From Pseudomonas sp. MWU15-20650 (GTDB lineage: Bacteria > Pseudomonadota > Gammaproteobacteria > Pseudomonadales > Pseudomonadaceae): a stretch of DNA of 64,000 bases. The notes under the pieces were generated by a model that worked only from the letters and a program-made list of their open reading frames with translations, was not told the DNA's origin and searched no databases. Shown here piece by piece: positions 27,665 through 39,597 of the stretch. Numbering within the stretch: the first letter of the stretch is position 1; every line of letters starts with the position of its first letter. The stretch lies in the NCBI RefSeq assembly GCF_023242475.1, contig NZ_JALJFG010000001.1:62001-126000 (forward strand), read 5' to 3'. Both the position numbers and the translations under genes were made by a program.

Positions 27665-29233
27665 ATGCCCCGGCCCAACCGCCATACGCTCTTCCCCTTC
27701 CTCGCCTGGCTCCCGCGCCAAACCCGCGCCAGCGTCGGCCGGGATGCCATCGTCGGCCTCAGCGGCGCGGTGCTTGCACTGCCGCAGTCGATTGCCTACG
27801 CATTGATCGCCGGGCTCCCACCGGAATATGGGCTCTACGCAGCCATCATCCCGGTGCTGATCGCCTGCTTGTGGGGCTCTTCCTGGCACCTGATCTGCGG
27901 GCCCACGGCGGCGATTTCCATCGTGCTCTACGCCAGCGTCAGCCCATTGGCCATGCCGGGGTCGCAGGACTACATCACGCTGATTCTGCTGCTGACATTC
28001 CTGGCCGGCGTGTTCCAGTGGCTGCTGGGTCTGCTGCGTTTTGGCGCGTTGGTGAATTTTGTCTCGCATTCGGTGGTGCTCGGTTTCACCCTGGGCGCCG
28101 CGGTGGTGATTGCCCTGGGGCAGTTGCCCAATCTGCTGGGGCTGGATTTGCCGAGCCAGGCCACGGCCATCAACAGCCTGCTGGCGCTGATCGAGCATGG
28201 GGGTGAATGGGACTCTGCATCTCTGGCTCTGGGGCTGGGTACTTTGGGAGTGGGTGCCCTGCTCAAGTACCTGGCGCCACGCTGGCCGACGCTGTTGATC
28301 GCCCTGGCGTTGGGTAGCCTGACCGCTTGGCTGTGGCCGGGGATGTTCGGGCATGTGGCACTGGTCAGTTCCTTTATCGGCACACTGCCGCCGTTCAGCC
28401 CGCTACCAATGGATATCGATATGATGCTGCGCCTGCTGCCCAGCGCCGTAGCCGTGGGCATGCTGGGGCTGGTGACCAGCCTGTCGATTGCGCGTTCCCT
28501 ATCCGCCCGTTCGCAACAGTTGCTCGACGCCAACCGGGAAGTCCGCGCCCAGGGCTTGTCCAACATCGTTGGAGGATTTTTCTCCGGGTACTTGTCGGCC
28601 GGTTCCTTTACCCGCTCAGGGCTCAGCTACGAGGCCGGCGCGTGCTCACCGTTGGCTGGCGTTTTTTCCGCACTCTGGGTCGCCCTGTTTGCGTTATTTG
28701 GCGCGGTGTTGATCGCTCATATTCCGATCCCAAGCATGGCGGCGAGCATCCTGCTGATTTGCTGGGGCCTGGTGGACCATCGCAGCATTCGTGCGCTGTA
28801 CCGGGTCAGCCGCGCCGAATTCGTGGTGATGAGCCTGACGTGCGTCGCCACCTTACTGCTGGAGCTGCAAACGGCGATTTATGCGGGGGTACTGGCGTCA
28901 CTGTTTTTCTACCTCAAACGCACCTCGCAACCACGGGTTCAGCAATGGCGCGATGGCGACGAAGATATATTACGGGTGGGCGGCTCGATCTTTTTTGGCG
29001 CCAGCCATTACCTGCAAGTGCGCCTGCAACGGTTGCAGGGCAAGCGGGTGGTCATCGAAGCGCAGCAGATCAACTTTATCGACTATTCGGGCGTGGAGAT
29101 GCTGCACCAGGAAGCGCGGCGGTTGGCAGGGTTGGGGCGCAGCCTGACGTTGCGCCGGGCCAGGCCGCAGGTGGTGGATGAGTTGAAGAAGCTGGAAGGG
29201 GCCGATAGCTGCCCCATCCACTTCGAAGACTGA
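27665..29233 (+). CDS. SulP-family transporter with STAS domain
   Basis: A 522-residue SulP/SLC26 transporter: about 12 membrane segments (residues 20-410), with signature PQSIAYALIAGLPPEYGLYA, and a C-terminal STAS domain (about 430-522) with the phosphoacceptor-like region FIDYSGVEML. The ATG at 27665 is chosen; the frame also opens at a GTG at 27620. Its place after betC-choX suggests transport of choline-O-sulfate or of the released sulfate, but this is inference; SulP members also carry bicarbonate and dicarboxylates. Confidence 0.88.
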   Translation: MPRPNRHTLFPFLAWLPRQTRASVGRDAIVGLSGAVLALPQSIAYALIAGLPPEYGLYAAIIPVLIACLWGSSWHLICGPTAAISIVLYASVSPLAMPGSQDYITLILLLTFLAGVFQWLLGLLRFGALVNFVSHSVVLGFTLGAAVVIALGQLPNLLGLDLPSQATAINSLLALIEHGGEWDSASLALGLGTLGVGALLKYLAPRWPTLLIALALGSLTAWLWPGMFGHVALVSSFIGTLPPFSPLPMDIDMMLRLLPSAVAVGMLGLVTSLSIARSLSARSQQLLDANREVRAQGLSNIVGGFFSGYLSAGSFTRSGLSYEAGACSPLAGVFSALWVALFALFGAVLIAHIPIPSMAASILLICWGLVDHRSIRALYRVSRAEFVVMSLTCVATLLLELQTAIYAGVLASLFFYLKRTSQPRVQQWRDGDEDILRVGGSIFFGASHYLQVRLQRLQGKRVVIEAQQINFIDYSGVEMLHQEARRLAGLGRSLTLRRARPQVVDELKKLEGADSCPIHFED

Positions 29234-29248
29234 ACGCGATCAAACACT

Positions 29249-29264
29249 GTGGGAGGGGCTTGGC
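29249..29264 (+). repeat. Single REP half-site
   Basis: TGTGGGAGGGGCTTGG, one arm of the REP type seen elsewhere in the window, lying between the convergent SulP and aroE genes. Confidence 0.6.
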
Positions 29265-29265
29265 G

Positions 29266-31040
<1,775 letters not shown>

Positions 31041-31175
31041 CTACACGAGGCCATTGGGCGTCGGCGGCAAATGGGCGCACAGGATACCACCGCACTCCGG
31101 TGCGCCACAGTTGACGAAGATCAAGCTTAGGAGTCCGATAAGGGCCTTCGCGAATTCGACCCAAGGAGAAGGCAG

Positions 31176-32153
31176 ATGGCTAAACGTATCCAGTTCCGTG
31201 CCCATGGTGGCCCCGAAGTACTTGAGTATGTGGACTACACGCCAGCGGAACCAGGCCCACAACAGGTTCGCGTGCGTAACGAGGCCATTGGCCTGAACTT
31301 CATCGACACCTATTTCCGCAGCGGCCTCTACGCGCCGCCGACCCTACCGTCGGGCCTGGGTGCGGAAGGTGCCGGCGTGGTCGATGCGATCGGCAGTGAC
31401 GTCACCCAGTTCAAGGTCGGCGACCGCGTGGCCTACGGCAGCGGTCCATTGGGTGCCTACAGCGAACTGCATGTGCTGCCCGCCGCCAATCTGGTGCACC
31501 TGCCGCACGACATCAGCTTCGAACAAGCGGCCGGAGCCATGCTCAAGGGCCTGACCGTGCAGTATCTGCTGCGCCAGACCTATGACTTGAAAGGTGGCGA
31601 AACCATTCTGTTCCATGCGGCTGCCGGTGGTGTCGGTTCCCTGGCCTGCCAATGGGCCAAGGCGCTGGGCGTGAAACTGATCGGTACGGTGAGTTCGCCG
31701 GAAAAAGCCGCTTTGGCCAAATCCCTCGGTGCGTGGGAAACCATCGACTACAGCAAGGAAAATGTTGCACAACGCGTGCTGGAATTGACTGACGGCAAAA
31801 AGGTGCCGGTGGTGTACGACGGCGTCGGCAAGGACACCTGGCTGACGTCGTTGGACAGCGTGGCCCCACGTGGGCTGGTGGTGAGTTTCGGCAACGCGTC
31901 AGGCGCGGTAGATGGGGTGAACCTGGGTATTTTGGCAGCCAAGGGCTCGCTGTACGTCACCCGGCCGACCCTGGCGACTTACGCCAATAACCCGAAAAAC
32001 TTGCAAGCGATGGCCGATGACCTGTTCTCGATGATCAAGAGCGGCAAGGTGCGTATTGATATCAACCAGCGGTTTTCGTTGGCGGATGCGGCGAAGGCGC
32101 AGACGGCGTTATCGGGGCGGCGCACCACCGGGTCGACCATCCTTCTGCCATAA
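31176..32153 (+). CDS. qor: NADPH:quinone oxidoreductase
   Basis: A 325-residue zinc-free MDR-superfamily enzyme reducing quinones with NADPH. The nucleotide loop is AAAGGVGSLACQWAKALG, and the N-terminal MAKRIQFRAHGGPEVLEYV matches bacterial Qor. AAGGAGAA precedes the ATG. Divergent from hemF; 159 bases lie between them. Confidence 0.95.
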   Translation: MAKRIQFRAHGGPEVLEYVDYTPAEPGPQQVRVRNEAIGLNFIDTYFRSGLYAPPTLPSGLGAEGAGVVDAIGSDVTQFKVGDRVAYGSGPLGAYSELHVLPAANLVHLPHDISFEQAAGAMLKGLTVQYLLRQTYDLKGGETILFHAAAGGVGSLACQWAKALGVKLIGTVSSPEKAALAKSLGAWETIDYSKENVAQRVLELTDGKKVPVVYDGVGKDTWLTSLDSVAPRGLVVSFGNASGAVDGVNLGILAAKGSLYVTRPTLATYANNPKNLQAMADDLFSMIKSGKVRIDINQRFSLADAAKAQTALSGRRTTGSTILLP

Positions 32154-32182
32154 AGGCTTAAGACAGTGGTTTGAAGGGCCTC

Positions 32183-32262
32183 TTCGCGAGCAAGCCCCCC
32201 ACATTCGACCGCATTCTTACTGAAGGAGCACGGTCAAATGTGGAAGCGGGCTTGCTCGCGAT
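32183..32262. repeat. REPIN between qor and tsaC
   Basis: Inverted pair: TTCGCGAGCAAGCCCCCCACA and TGTGGAAGCGGGCTTGCTCGCGA separated by about 35 bases, in the gap between convergent genes. Confidence 0.85.
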
Positions 32263-32277
32263 AGCCGCGACGCGGTC

Positions 32278-32835
32278 TCAGGACGGCCGCACCACCTCAC
32301 CCGTCGCCAAATCACGAATCAGGCTTGGGTTCTTGCGCCCACCCAGCGCGCCGCCCAATACCAAGTCCACCTGGCCACGGAAATACTGCTCCACACGAAT
32401 TCGCGTGCGGGCGGCCGGGCGGCCCTGAGGGTTGGCTGATGTGGAGATCAACGGCCCCACCAGTGAGCATAAATCCCGCACCAGCGGATGATCGCTCACC
32501 CGCAGCGCCACGGTGTCATGCACACCCGTCACCCATTCCGGCAGCAAGTCTTGATGGGGCACCAACCAGGTGTTGGGACCCGGCCAAGTGCTGGCCATGC
32601 GTTCGATCCAGGTGTCCGGGAAGTCTTCAAACAGAAAGTCGAACTGACGAATATTGTCCGCCACCAGGATCAGGCCCTTGTCCACCGACCGATTCTTGAT
32701 CGCCAGCAACCGGTCCACCGCTTCTTCGTTCCACGGGTCGCAGCCCAGCCCCCACACCGCTTCGGTCGGATAGGCAATTACCGCGCCTGCGCGCACTTCT
32801 CGTGCGGCTTCCAGCACACGCCACCTGTTGACCAT
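32278..32835 (-). CDS. tsaC: Threonylcarbamoyl-AMP synthase
   Basis: A 185-residue YrdC-type enzyme that makes threonylcarbamoyl-AMP for the t6A modification of tRNAs. The ATP-binding segment is [14 protein letters not shown], with [11 protein letters not shown], and the C-terminal [11 protein letters not shown] is present. It follows dprA on the same strand with 54 bases between. Confidence 0.95.
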   Translation of the reverse strand: MVNRWRVLEAAREVRAGAVIAYPTEAVWGLGCDPWNEEAVDRLLAIKNRSVDKGLILVADNIRQFDFLFEDFPDTWIERMASTWPGPNTWLVPHQDLLPEWVTGVHDTVALRVSDHPLVRDLCSLVGPLISTSANPQGRPAARTRIRVEQYFRGQVDLVLGGALGGRKNPSLIRDLATGEVVRPS

Positions 32836-32889
32836 CGTTTACTCTCCGGACTAAAGCTCTGCGCAGTTTACCGATCTTCATTACAAATC

Positions 32890-33984
32890 CTAGCAGCGTG
32901 CAAGCCAGCGCCCGCTTTCGCAGATCACCTGGCCTTCAAGCTCCAGCTCCGTGAGGGTCGCCAGCACTTGAGCCAACGGTCGCCCGCTGGCAATCGCCAG
33001 GGCTTCGCTGGTGTGAGGCGCGGCATGCAGCAATGCCACCAGAGGGTGGATGACGGGCGCCGGCGCAGGGCGCGACAACGCCTGCCAGCCACGCAAGCCT
33101 TCAAGGATGTGTTCGATAGTCTCCACCAGCGTCGCACCATCGCGAATCAGCTGATGACAGCCCTTGGCCCCGGGATGATGAATGGAGCCCGGGATCGCAT
33201 ACACCTCGCGCCCTTGCTCAGCCGCCAACCGTGCGGTAATCAGCGAACCACTGGCCATGCTGGCTTCCACCACCAAAACGCCCAGGGACAAGCCGCTGAT
33301 AATTCGATTACGCCGTGGAAAGTTACCGGCCTGAGGCGCGGCATCCAACGGAAACTCGGAAACCACGGCACTGCCCCGGGCAATCATGGCGGCCGCAAGC
33401 GTCCTGTGGCGCTGTGGATAAAAATTTTCCAGGCCCGTGCCGAGCACGCCGATTGTGTGCCCGCCCACATCCAGGGCCGCCTGATGCGCAGCACCGTCAA
33501 TGCCCAGCGCGAGGCCGCTGGTGATGACAAAACCGGCGCCCGCCAAGTTGCGGGCAAAGGCGGCGGCAGTGTCCATGCCCGGGCGGGACGCGCGACGGCT
33601 ACCGACCATGGCCAACTGCGGTTTTTCCAGAATACCCGGGTCGCCAGCGACAAATAAAAGCGGCGGCGCATCGTCGATTTGAGCGAGCAGTGCCGGGTAC
33701 TCAGGTTGGTCCCACATCAGCAAATGCTGGGCTGGGCGGCCAAGCCAGGCCAATGCGGCACTGGCACCGTCACGGATTTCATGACTGCGTCGGGCCTGCG
33801 CACTCACAGGCGACAACCCCAGGGAGCACCAGGCGCTGGCAGGGGCGCTGATGGCCTTTGAAGCGCTGCCAAACGCCTCCATCAACAAGCGAAAACGCTT
33901 GGGACCCAGTTCCGGCAGCCTGTGCAAGCGTAGTCGGGCTTCCAGCTCTGACGGGGAAATTTCACTGCTGTTTATCGGATACAT
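32890..33984 (-). CDS. dprA: DNA-processing protein DprA
   Basis: A 364-residue Rossmann-fold protein that loads RecA onto incoming single-stranded DNA. The family core is VGSRRASRPGM and GFVITSGLALGIDGAAHQAAL (about residues 125-165). A C-terminal winged-helix DML1-like domain is present from about 300. It is full length and precedes tsaC. Confidence 0.95.
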   Translation of the reverse strand: MYPINSSEISPSELEARLRLHRLPELGPKRFRLLMEAFGSASKAISAPASAWCSLGLSPVSAQARRSHEIRDGASAALAWLGRPAQHLLMWDQPEYPALLAQIDDAPPLLFVAGDPGILEKPQLAMVGSRRASRPGMDTAAAFARNLAGAGFVITSGLALGIDGAAHQAALDVGGHTIGVLGTGLENFYPQRHRTLAAAMIARGSAVVSEFPLDAAPQAGNFPRRNRIISGLSLGVLVVEASMASGSLITARLAAEQGREVYAIPGSIHHPGAKGCHQLIRDGATLVETIEHILEGLRGWQALSRPAPAPVIHPLVALLHAAPHTSEALAIASGRPLAQVLATLTELELEGQVICESGRWLARC

Positions 33985-34047
33985 TTGATCATCCTTGATC
34001 GGAACAAGCTGTGGATAACTCTGTTGGTAACTTATTTAGCAGGCTAT

Positions 34048-34824
34048 TTATTGCGTTTGATGGGCAGTCTCGAAACGGTCCATGACCGCCAACGACCGTG
34101 AGGCGCTGAGAACCAGGCCGTAACTGAGCTTTTCATAGGTGCGAAACACCAGCAGCGTGGCAGCGCGTTCATCGGGGAGTTTCGTGGATGCGCCAGTGAG
34201 CGCGTCGCGTACGGTGGCGCCCGTCTTGATCACCGTCAGTAATTGGCCTTCGGCCAGCCCATCACGACGCCCTTTGTTCAGGGTCACGGCATCCAGTACA
34301 CCGACCTGCGTGACCCCCTTGGGGATGTCCAGAATGTGCCCTTCGATGAAAGGTGCCGGCTTGGGGACTTCCAGCTTGGCCTGCTCGATGGGCGGTTCGG
34401 CGCGTAGCAGGCGATCACCAGGGCGGACTTCCTGGGTGACCCGCTGTACAGCCAGGGTAGTGAGGTCACCGGCCAGTAAAAAGCGGGCGGTGCCAATGTC
34501 GTCGGCGTTAATGCCCAGCAGCTCTTGGGTCTCAGGGTCGGTGTAGGCTTTGCCTCGACGAAAGATCCCGTAACTCGGTTGGGCCGGATCCAGGTGGCCC
34601 CTGGCATGTACACGTTCGCCATTGGCGCCTAATACGCGCCCCGCTTCGGCGGCAACGATGTAGGGCGCGGTATCCAGTTCCTGGGGCGAGTCGAGAATGC
34701 GGTTGTGCAGTAAAAAGTGCCGGATGGCCTGTTGCATCGTGGGATCCAGGCGCTGGCCGGGCTGCGGAATCAGCGCCATGGCGAACGGGGCCCACAGCAG
34801 CAAGACGAGTAGCGATTTCCTCAT
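34048..34824 (-). CDS. TsaP-like protein lacking its LysM domain
   Basis: A 258-residue exported protein: signal peptide MRKSLLVLLLWAPFAMA, then a region matching the C-terminal two thirds of TsaP (the PA0020 family), with LLHNRILDSPQEL, YGIFRRGKAYTDPE, GVTQVGVLDAVTLNKG and KLSYGLVLSASRSLAVMD. The usual family length is about 340; the LysM peptidoglycan-binding domain normally found right after the signal peptide is absent. GGAG lies 8 bases before the ATG, so the signal peptide start is genuine and the missing piece is internal. TsaP links the type IV pilus secretin to peptidoglycan; without LysM this copy may do something else. Confidence 0.85.
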   Translation of the reverse strand: MRKSLLVLLLWAPFAMALIPQPGQRLDPTMQQAIRHFLLHNRILDSPQELDTAPYIVAAEAGRVLGANGERVHARGHLDPAQPSYGIFRRGKAYTDPETQELLGINADDIGTARFLLAGDLTTLAVQRVTQEVRPGDRLLRAEPPIEQAKLEVPKPAPFIEGHILDIPKGVTQVGVLDAVTLNKGRRDGLAEGQLLTVIKTGATVRDALTGASTKLPDERAATLLVFRTYEKLSYGLVLSASRSLAVMDRFETAHQTQ

Positions 34825-34959
34825 GGGGTCAATCTCCTTTATTATGTGCGTTCGCGTGAAATGCCATAGCCTTCGCGGCTTTCGAACGTTTCACACCGGC
34901 TGTCTGGGTCCATCCCAACGCCGATTTGCCTCTACCTCACATGTGCAGCAATTACGCTT

Positions 34960-35466
34960 ATGGCTATTTTGAACATCCTCGAATTTCCCGACTCGCGCCT
35001 GCGCACGATCGCCAAACCGGTGGCCGTAGTGGACGACAAGGTTCGTCAGTTGGTCGATGACATGTTTGAAACAATGTATGAAGCCCCGGGCATTGGCCTC
35101 GCCGCCACCCAGGTCAACGTGCATCAGCGTGTCGTGGTCATGGACCTGTCGGAAGATCGCAGCGAGCCGCGGGTGTTTATCAACCCCGAGTTCGAACCGC
35201 TGACCGAAGAGAAGGGCGAATACCAGGAAGGCTGCCTGTCGGTGCCGGAGTTCTACGAGAACGTCGAACGCCCGCTGCGCGTGAAGATCAAGGCACTGGA
35301 CCGTGACGGCAAGCCGTACGAGCTGATCGCCGAGGGCCTGCTGGCGGTGTGCATCCAGCACGAATGTGACCACCTCAACGGCAAGCTGTTTGTCGACTAC
35401 CTGTCCACGCTTAAACGCGACCGGATCAAGAAGAAGCTGGAAAAAAAGCATCGCCAGCAAGCTTGA
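34960..35466 (+). CDS. def: Peptide deformylase
   Basis: A 168-residue metalloenzyme that removes the formyl group from nascent proteins. The three motifs are [17 protein letters not shown] (Cys metal ligand) and QHECDHLNG (two His ligands and Glu). It is divergent from the TsaP-like gene and followed by fmt, which adds the formyl group to initiator tRNA. Confidence 0.98.
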   Translation: MAILNILEFPDSRLRTIAKPVAVVDDKVRQLVDDMFETMYEAPGIGLAATQVNVHQRVVVMDLSEDRSEPRVFINPEFEPLTEEKGEYQEGCLSVPEFYENVERPLRVKIKALDRDGKPYELIAEGLLAVCIQHECDHLNGKLFVDYLSTLKRDRIKKKLEKKHRQQA

Positions 35467-35477
35467 TGCCCTTCTTC

Positions 35478-35508
35478 CAAAGGCTTGCTGCGGCAAGCCT
35501 TTTTCTTT
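35478..35508 (+). terminator. Rho-independent terminator between def and fmt
   Basis: AAAGGCTTGC/GCAAGCCTTT stem with TGCG loop, followed by TTCTTTT. It would stop or attenuate transcription between def and fmt. Confidence 0.78.
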
Positions 35509-35535
35509 TGTGACTGCTTTTAACCGAGAATTCCC

Positions 35536-36489
35536 ATGACCGAGCCATTGCGCATTGTTTTTGCCGGCACCCCCGAATTTGCCGCCGAACACCTCAAGGC
35601 GCTGCTCACCAGCCCTTATGACATCGTCGCGGTGTACACCCAACCGGATCGCCCGGCCGGTCGCGGGCAAAAACTGATGCCGAGCCCGGTCAAGCAATTG
35701 GCGCTTGAACACAACATCCCCGTGCTGCAACCGCCGACCCTGCGTAACGCCGACGCCCAGGCCGAGCTGGCCGCCTTGAAGCCGGACCTGTTGGTGGTCG
35801 TGGCCTATGGCTTGATCCTGCCCCAAGCGGTGCTGGATATCCCGCGCCTGGGCTGCATCAACAGCCATGCGTCGCTGTTGCCACGCTGGCGTGGTGCGGC
35901 GCCGATCCAGCGCGCCGTGGAAGCCGGTGACCACGAAAGCGGTGTGACCGTAATGCGCATGGAAGCGGGCCTGGATACCGGTCCGATGCTGCTCAAGGTC
36001 ACCACCCCGATCAGCGCCGACGATACCGGAGGCAGCCTGCACGACCGCCTGGCTGAAATGGGCCCGCCCGCCGTCGTACAGGCCATCGCCGGCCTCGCTG
36101 CCGGCACCCTTGACGGTGAAGTGCAGGACGACAGCCTGGCCACCTACGCGCACAAACTGAATAAAGACGAAGCCCGCATCGATTGGAGCCGCCCAGCGGT
36201 GGAGCTGGAACGCCTGGTGCGCGCCTTCAACCCGTGGCCGATCTGCCACAGCACCCTGAATGGCGAAGCCTTGAAAGTGTTGGCGGCAGCCCTGGCGGAC
36301 GGCAAAGGCGCCCCCGGAGAAATCATCGGTGCGAGTAAAGACGGACTGTTGGTCGCCTGTGGTGAACAAGCGCTGTGCCTGACGCGTCTGCAATTGCCTG
36401 GCGGCAAGGCGCTTAATTTCAGCGATGTGTTCAACAGCCGTCGTGAGAAGTTTGCCGTAGGCACGCGCCTTGGGGTGACCGCTCAATGA
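35536..36489 (+). CDS. fmt: Methionyl-tRNA formyltransferase
   Basis: A 317-residue enzyme transferring a formyl group to Met-tRNA. The folate-binding motif [15 protein letters not shown] is present, and the N-terminus [16 protein letters not shown] is canonical. The rsmB start overlaps its stop by 4 bases. Confidence 0.98.
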   Translation: MTEPLRIVFAGTPEFAAEHLKALLTSPYDIVAVYTQPDRPAGRGQKLMPSPVKQLALEHNIPVLQPPTLRNADAQAELAALKPDLLVVVAYGLILPQAVLDIPRLGCINSHASLLPRWRGAAPIQRAVEAGDHESGVTVMRMEAGLDTGPMLLKVTTPISADDTGGSLHDRLAEMGPPAVVQAIAGLAAGTLDGEVQDDSLATYAHKLNKDEARIDWSRPAVELERLVRAFNPWPICHSTLNGEALKVLAAALADGKGAPGEIIGASKDGLLVACGEQALCLTRLQLPGGKALNFSDVFNSRREKFAVGTRLGVTAQ

Positions 36490-37796
36490 ACCCTCGTCTG
36501 GCTGCCGCCAAGGCTCTCGCTGCCGTACTCAACGGTAAGGCTTCGCTGAACAGTTCGCTGCCTACGCAGTTGGATAAGGTAGAAGACCGCGACCGCGGTT
36601 TCACCCAGGACCTGGCCTTTGGCACCGCCCGTTGGCAGCCGCGCTTGTCGGCGTTAGCCGCCAAGCTGCTGCAAAAACCCTTCAAGGCGGCGGATGCTGA
36701 CGTCGAGGCGCTGCTGCTGGTCGGCCTCTATCAGTTGCTCTATACCCGCGTGCCCGCTCACGCAGCCATCGGTGAAACGGTGGGTTGCGCCGACAAGCTG
36801 AAAAAAACCTGGGCCAAAGCCCTGCTTAACGCCGTACTGCGCCGCGCCCAGCGTGAAAGCGAAGCGCTGCTGGCCGAGCTGGAACATGATCCGGTGGTAC
36901 GCACCGCCCACCCGCGCTGGCTGCAAAAATCCCTGAAAGCCTTCTGGCCTGAGCAATGGGAAGCTATTTGCGCAGCCAACAACGCACACCCGCCGATGAT
37001 CTTGCGCGTCAACCGCCGCCATCACAGCCGCGACGCTTACCTGCAACTGCTCACCAATGCTGGCATCAATGCCACAGCGTGCATCTACAGCGTCGATGGC
37101 ATCGTGCTGGAAGCGGCCACCGACGTGCGCGCCTTGCCGGGCTTTGCCGAAGGCTGGATCAGCGTGCAGGACGAAGCCGCACAGTTGGCTGCCGACCTGC
37201 TCGACCTGGCGCCCGGCCAGCGCGTACTCGATGCCTGTTGCGCGCCGGGCGGTAAAACCTGCCACATCCTGGAGGTCGAAAAAGACCTGGCTGGTGTAGT
37301 CGCCGTCGACCTGGAAGCCAAACGTCTGGTGCGCGTACGCGAAAACCTCGCACGCCTTGGCCTGAACGCCGACCTGATCGCCGCCGACGGCCGCGATACC
37401 ACCACCTGGTGGGACGGCAAGCCGTTCCAGCGCATCCTGCTGGACGCCCCCTGTTCCGCCACCGGCGTGATCCGCCGTCACCCAGACATCAAGCTGACCC
37501 GCCAACCGGACGACATCGCCGCCCTGGCGCTGCTGCAAGGTGAGCTGCTCGATGCGCTGTGGCCGACCCTGGAAGTCGGCGGCATCCTGCTTTACGCCAC
37601 GTGCTCGACCTTGCCCACCGAAAACACCGAGGTCATCGCAGCCTTCCTGGCCCGCACCAGCGGCGCACGGGAGCTTGATCTCGCGACCACGGCCGGGATC
37701 AAGCAGCCCCACGGCCGCCAGTTGCTCGCGCAGGAAGGCGGACACGATGGCTTCTACTACGCCAAACTGATCAAGATTGCCGCCGCACGCGGCTGA
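36486..37796 (+). CDS. rsmB: 16S rRNA (cytosine-967-C5)-methyltransferase
   Basis: A 436-residue SAM-dependent RNA methyltransferase. An N-terminal NusB-like domain (about 1-130) is followed by the catalytic domain with [13 protein letters not shown] (SAM loop), [15 protein letters not shown] (catalytic Cys region) and [13 protein letters not shown] (second Cys). Translation is coupled to fmt. Confidence 0.97.
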   Translation: MNPRLAAAKALAAVLNGKASLNSSLPTQLDKVEDRDRGFTQDLAFGTARWQPRLSALAAKLLQKPFKAADADVEALLLVGLYQLLYTRVPAHAAIGETVGCADKLKKTWAKALLNAVLRRAQRESEALLAELEHDPVVRTAHPRWLQKSLKAFWPEQWEAICAANNAHPPMILRVNRRHHSRDAYLQLLTNAGINATACIYSVDGIVLEAATDVRALPGFAEGWISVQDEAAQLAADLLDLAPGQRVLDACCAPGGKTCHILEVEKDLAGVVAVDLEAKRLVRVRENLARLGLNADLIAADGRDTTTWWDGKPFQRILLDAPCSATGVIRRHPDIKLTRQPDDIAALALLQGELLDALWPTLEVGGILLYATCSTLPTENTEVIAAFLARTSGARELDLATTAGIKQPHGRQLLAQEGGHDGFYYAKLIKIAAARG

Positions 37797-37818
37797 ACGG
37801 TTTTAAGGGAGTGACCGG

Positions 37819-39192
37819 ATGAAAATCATCATCCTTGGGGCAGGGCAGGTCGGTGGCACGCTGGCCGAACATTTGGCCAGCGAAGCCAACGACATCACCG
37901 TGGTCGATACCGATGCCGAGCGCCTGCGCAACCTGGGCGACCGTCTGGATATCCGCACCGTGCAAGGCCGTGCGTCGTTTCCTACGGTGCTGCGCCAGGC
38001 AGGCGCCGACGATGCCGACATGCTCGTCGCCGTCACCAATAGCGACGAGACCAATATGGTGGCCTGCCAAGTCGCCCACACCCTGTTTCACACCCCGACC
38101 AAGATCGCCCGCGTCCGCGAAGCGGCGTACCTGACCCGCGCCGGCCTGTTCGATAACGACGCGATTCCCGTGGACGTGCTGATCAGCCCGGAACAGGTGG
38201 TCACCCACTACATCAAGCGCCTGATCGAGATTCCAGGCGCCTTGCAGGTGATCGACTTTGCCGAAGGCAAGGCGCAGCTGGTGGCGGTGAAAGCCTATTA
38301 CGGTGGGCCTCTGGTGGGCCAGCAACTGCGCCAACTGCGCGAACACATGCCGAATGTGGAAACCCGCGTGGCGGCAATTTTCCGCCGCGACCGGCCGATC
38401 CTGCCCCAGGGCGACACGGTGATCGAGGCTGACGACGAAGTATTTTTCATCGCTGCCAAGGCAAATATTCGTGCCGTCATGAGCGAAATGCGCCGGCTTG
38501 ATGAGAGCTATAAACGCATCGTCATCGCCGGCGGCGGGCAGATCGGCGAGCGCTTGGCGGAGGCGATCGAGAGCCGCTACCAAGTGAAGATCATTGAGAT
38601 GAACCCGGCGCGCTGCCGGTATTTGTCCGACACCCTCGACAGCACCGTCGTACTGCAAGGCAGCGCCTCGGACCGTGACTTGCTGATGGAAGAAAACATC
38701 GCCGACGCCGATATCTTCCTGGCCCTGACCAACGATGACGAAGCCAACATCATGTCGTCGCTGCTGGCCAAACGGCTGGGGGCGAAGAAGGTGATGACCA
38801 TCATCAACAACCCCGCCTATGTGGACCTGATTCAGGGCGGCGATATCGACATCGCCATCAGCCCTCAATTGGCTACTATCGGCACGTTGCTCGCCCACGT
38901 GCGCCGGGGCGATATCGTCAGCGTGCATTCCCTGCGTCGAGGCGCGGCGGAAGCCATCGAGGCGATTGCCCATGGCGATTCGAAGTCGAGCAAAGTGATT
39001 GGCAGGGCCATCCGCGATATCGGCCTGCCGCCGGGGACGACCATTGGCGCGATCATTCGGGATGAGGAAGTGATCATCGCCCATGACGACACCGTCATCG
39101 CCACGGGCGACCATGTGATCCTGTTCCTTGTGGATAAAAAACATATCCGCGATGTGGAGAAGTTGTTCCACGTGGGATTGAGCTTTTTCTGA
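37819..39192 (+). CDS. trkA: Trk potassium uptake regulator TrkA
   Basis: A 457-residue cytoplasmic gating subunit of the Trk K+ transporter. Two NAD-binding RCK repeats are visible: [13 protein letters not shown] near residue 7 and [13 protein letters not shown] near residue 237, each followed by a TrkA-C domain. It starts 22 bases after rsmB. Full length. Confidence 0.97.
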   Translation: MKIIILGAGQVGGTLAEHLASEANDITVVDTDAERLRNLGDRLDIRTVQGRASFPTVLRQAGADDADMLVAVTNSDETNMVACQVAHTLFHTPTKIARVREAAYLTRAGLFDNDAIPVDVLISPEQVVTHYIKRLIEIPGALQVIDFAEGKAQLVAVKAYYGGPLVGQQLRQLREHMPNVETRVAAIFRRDRPILPQGDTVIEADDEVFFIAAKANIRAVMSEMRRLDESYKRIVIAGGGQIGERLAEAIESRYQVKIIEMNPARCRYLSDTLDSTVVLQGSASDRDLLMEENIADADIFLALTNDDEANIMSSLLAKRLGAKKVMTIINNPAYVDLIQGGDIDIAISPQLATIGTLLAHVRRGDIVSVHSLRRGAAEAIEAIAHGDSKSSKVIGRAIRDIGLPPGTTIGAIIRDEEVIIAHDDTVIATGDHVILFLVDKKHIRDVEKLFHVGLSFF

Positions 39193-39211
39193 CACAACGG
39201 AGTACATCGGC

Positions 39212-39523
39212 ATGCTCGAATCCCTGGAAAAAATGCTCGCCAAGGGTGTGGATAATGCTTTGCTGCGCTTCGGGCTAGGCAAGGGTTACCTGGACTTGAA
39301 AGACAACGCCAAGGCGGTCGAGCATTTGCACAAATGCGTCGAGTTCGATCCGAAGTATTCGGCGGCGTGGAAGCTGTTGGGCAAGGCGCACCAAGCGCAG
39401 GGTGACAGCGCCGCGGCGCGACAGGCGTGGGAGAAGGGCATTGAAGCGGCCCAGGCCCATGGTGACAAACAGGCCGAAAAAGAGATGACCGTGTTTTTGA
39501 AGAAACTCGATCGCCAGGCTTGA
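39212..39523 (+). CDS. Small TPR protein
   Basis: A 103-residue protein with about two tetratricopeptide repeats (LLRFGLGKGYLDLKDNAKAVEHL and AAWKLLGKAHQAQGDSAAARQAW). It is the counterpart of the small protein found beside trkA in other Pseudomonas. Probably a protein-protein adaptor; no partner is known. It starts 19 bases after trkA, and a REP hairpin follows. Confidence 0.85.
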   Translation: MLESLEKMLAKGVDNALLRFGLGKGYLDLKDNAKAVEHLHKCVEFDPKYSAAWKLLGKAHQAQGDSAAARQAWEKGIEAAQAHGDKQAEKEMTVFLKKLDRQA

Positions 39524-39537
39524 TACAGGACCCAAAT

Positions 39538-39564
39538 ATGGGAGGGAGCAAGCCCCCTCCCACA
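39538..39564. repeat. REP hairpin
   Basis: A compact inverted repeat, TGGGAGGGAGC-AAGC-CCCCTCCCACA, between the TPR gene and convergent lpxL. Confidence 0.7.
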
Positions 39565-39597
39565 TTAGTTTTGCATCGACTTTAAGTCAGTCGTAAA

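Noticed and set aside
31864-31876. CCCCACGTGGGC inside qor
   Set aside because: Shares only the CCACGTGG core with parS; the flanking bases differ, and it is coding.
34891-36486. A 531-codon open frame on the minus strand
   Set aside because: It is antisense to def and fmt and has no recognisable domain.
39164-39179. TGTTCCACGTGGGATT at the end of trkA, similar to parS
   Set aside because: Three mismatches from the consensus, and the bases are explained by the TrkA C-terminal codons. Not called as a site.
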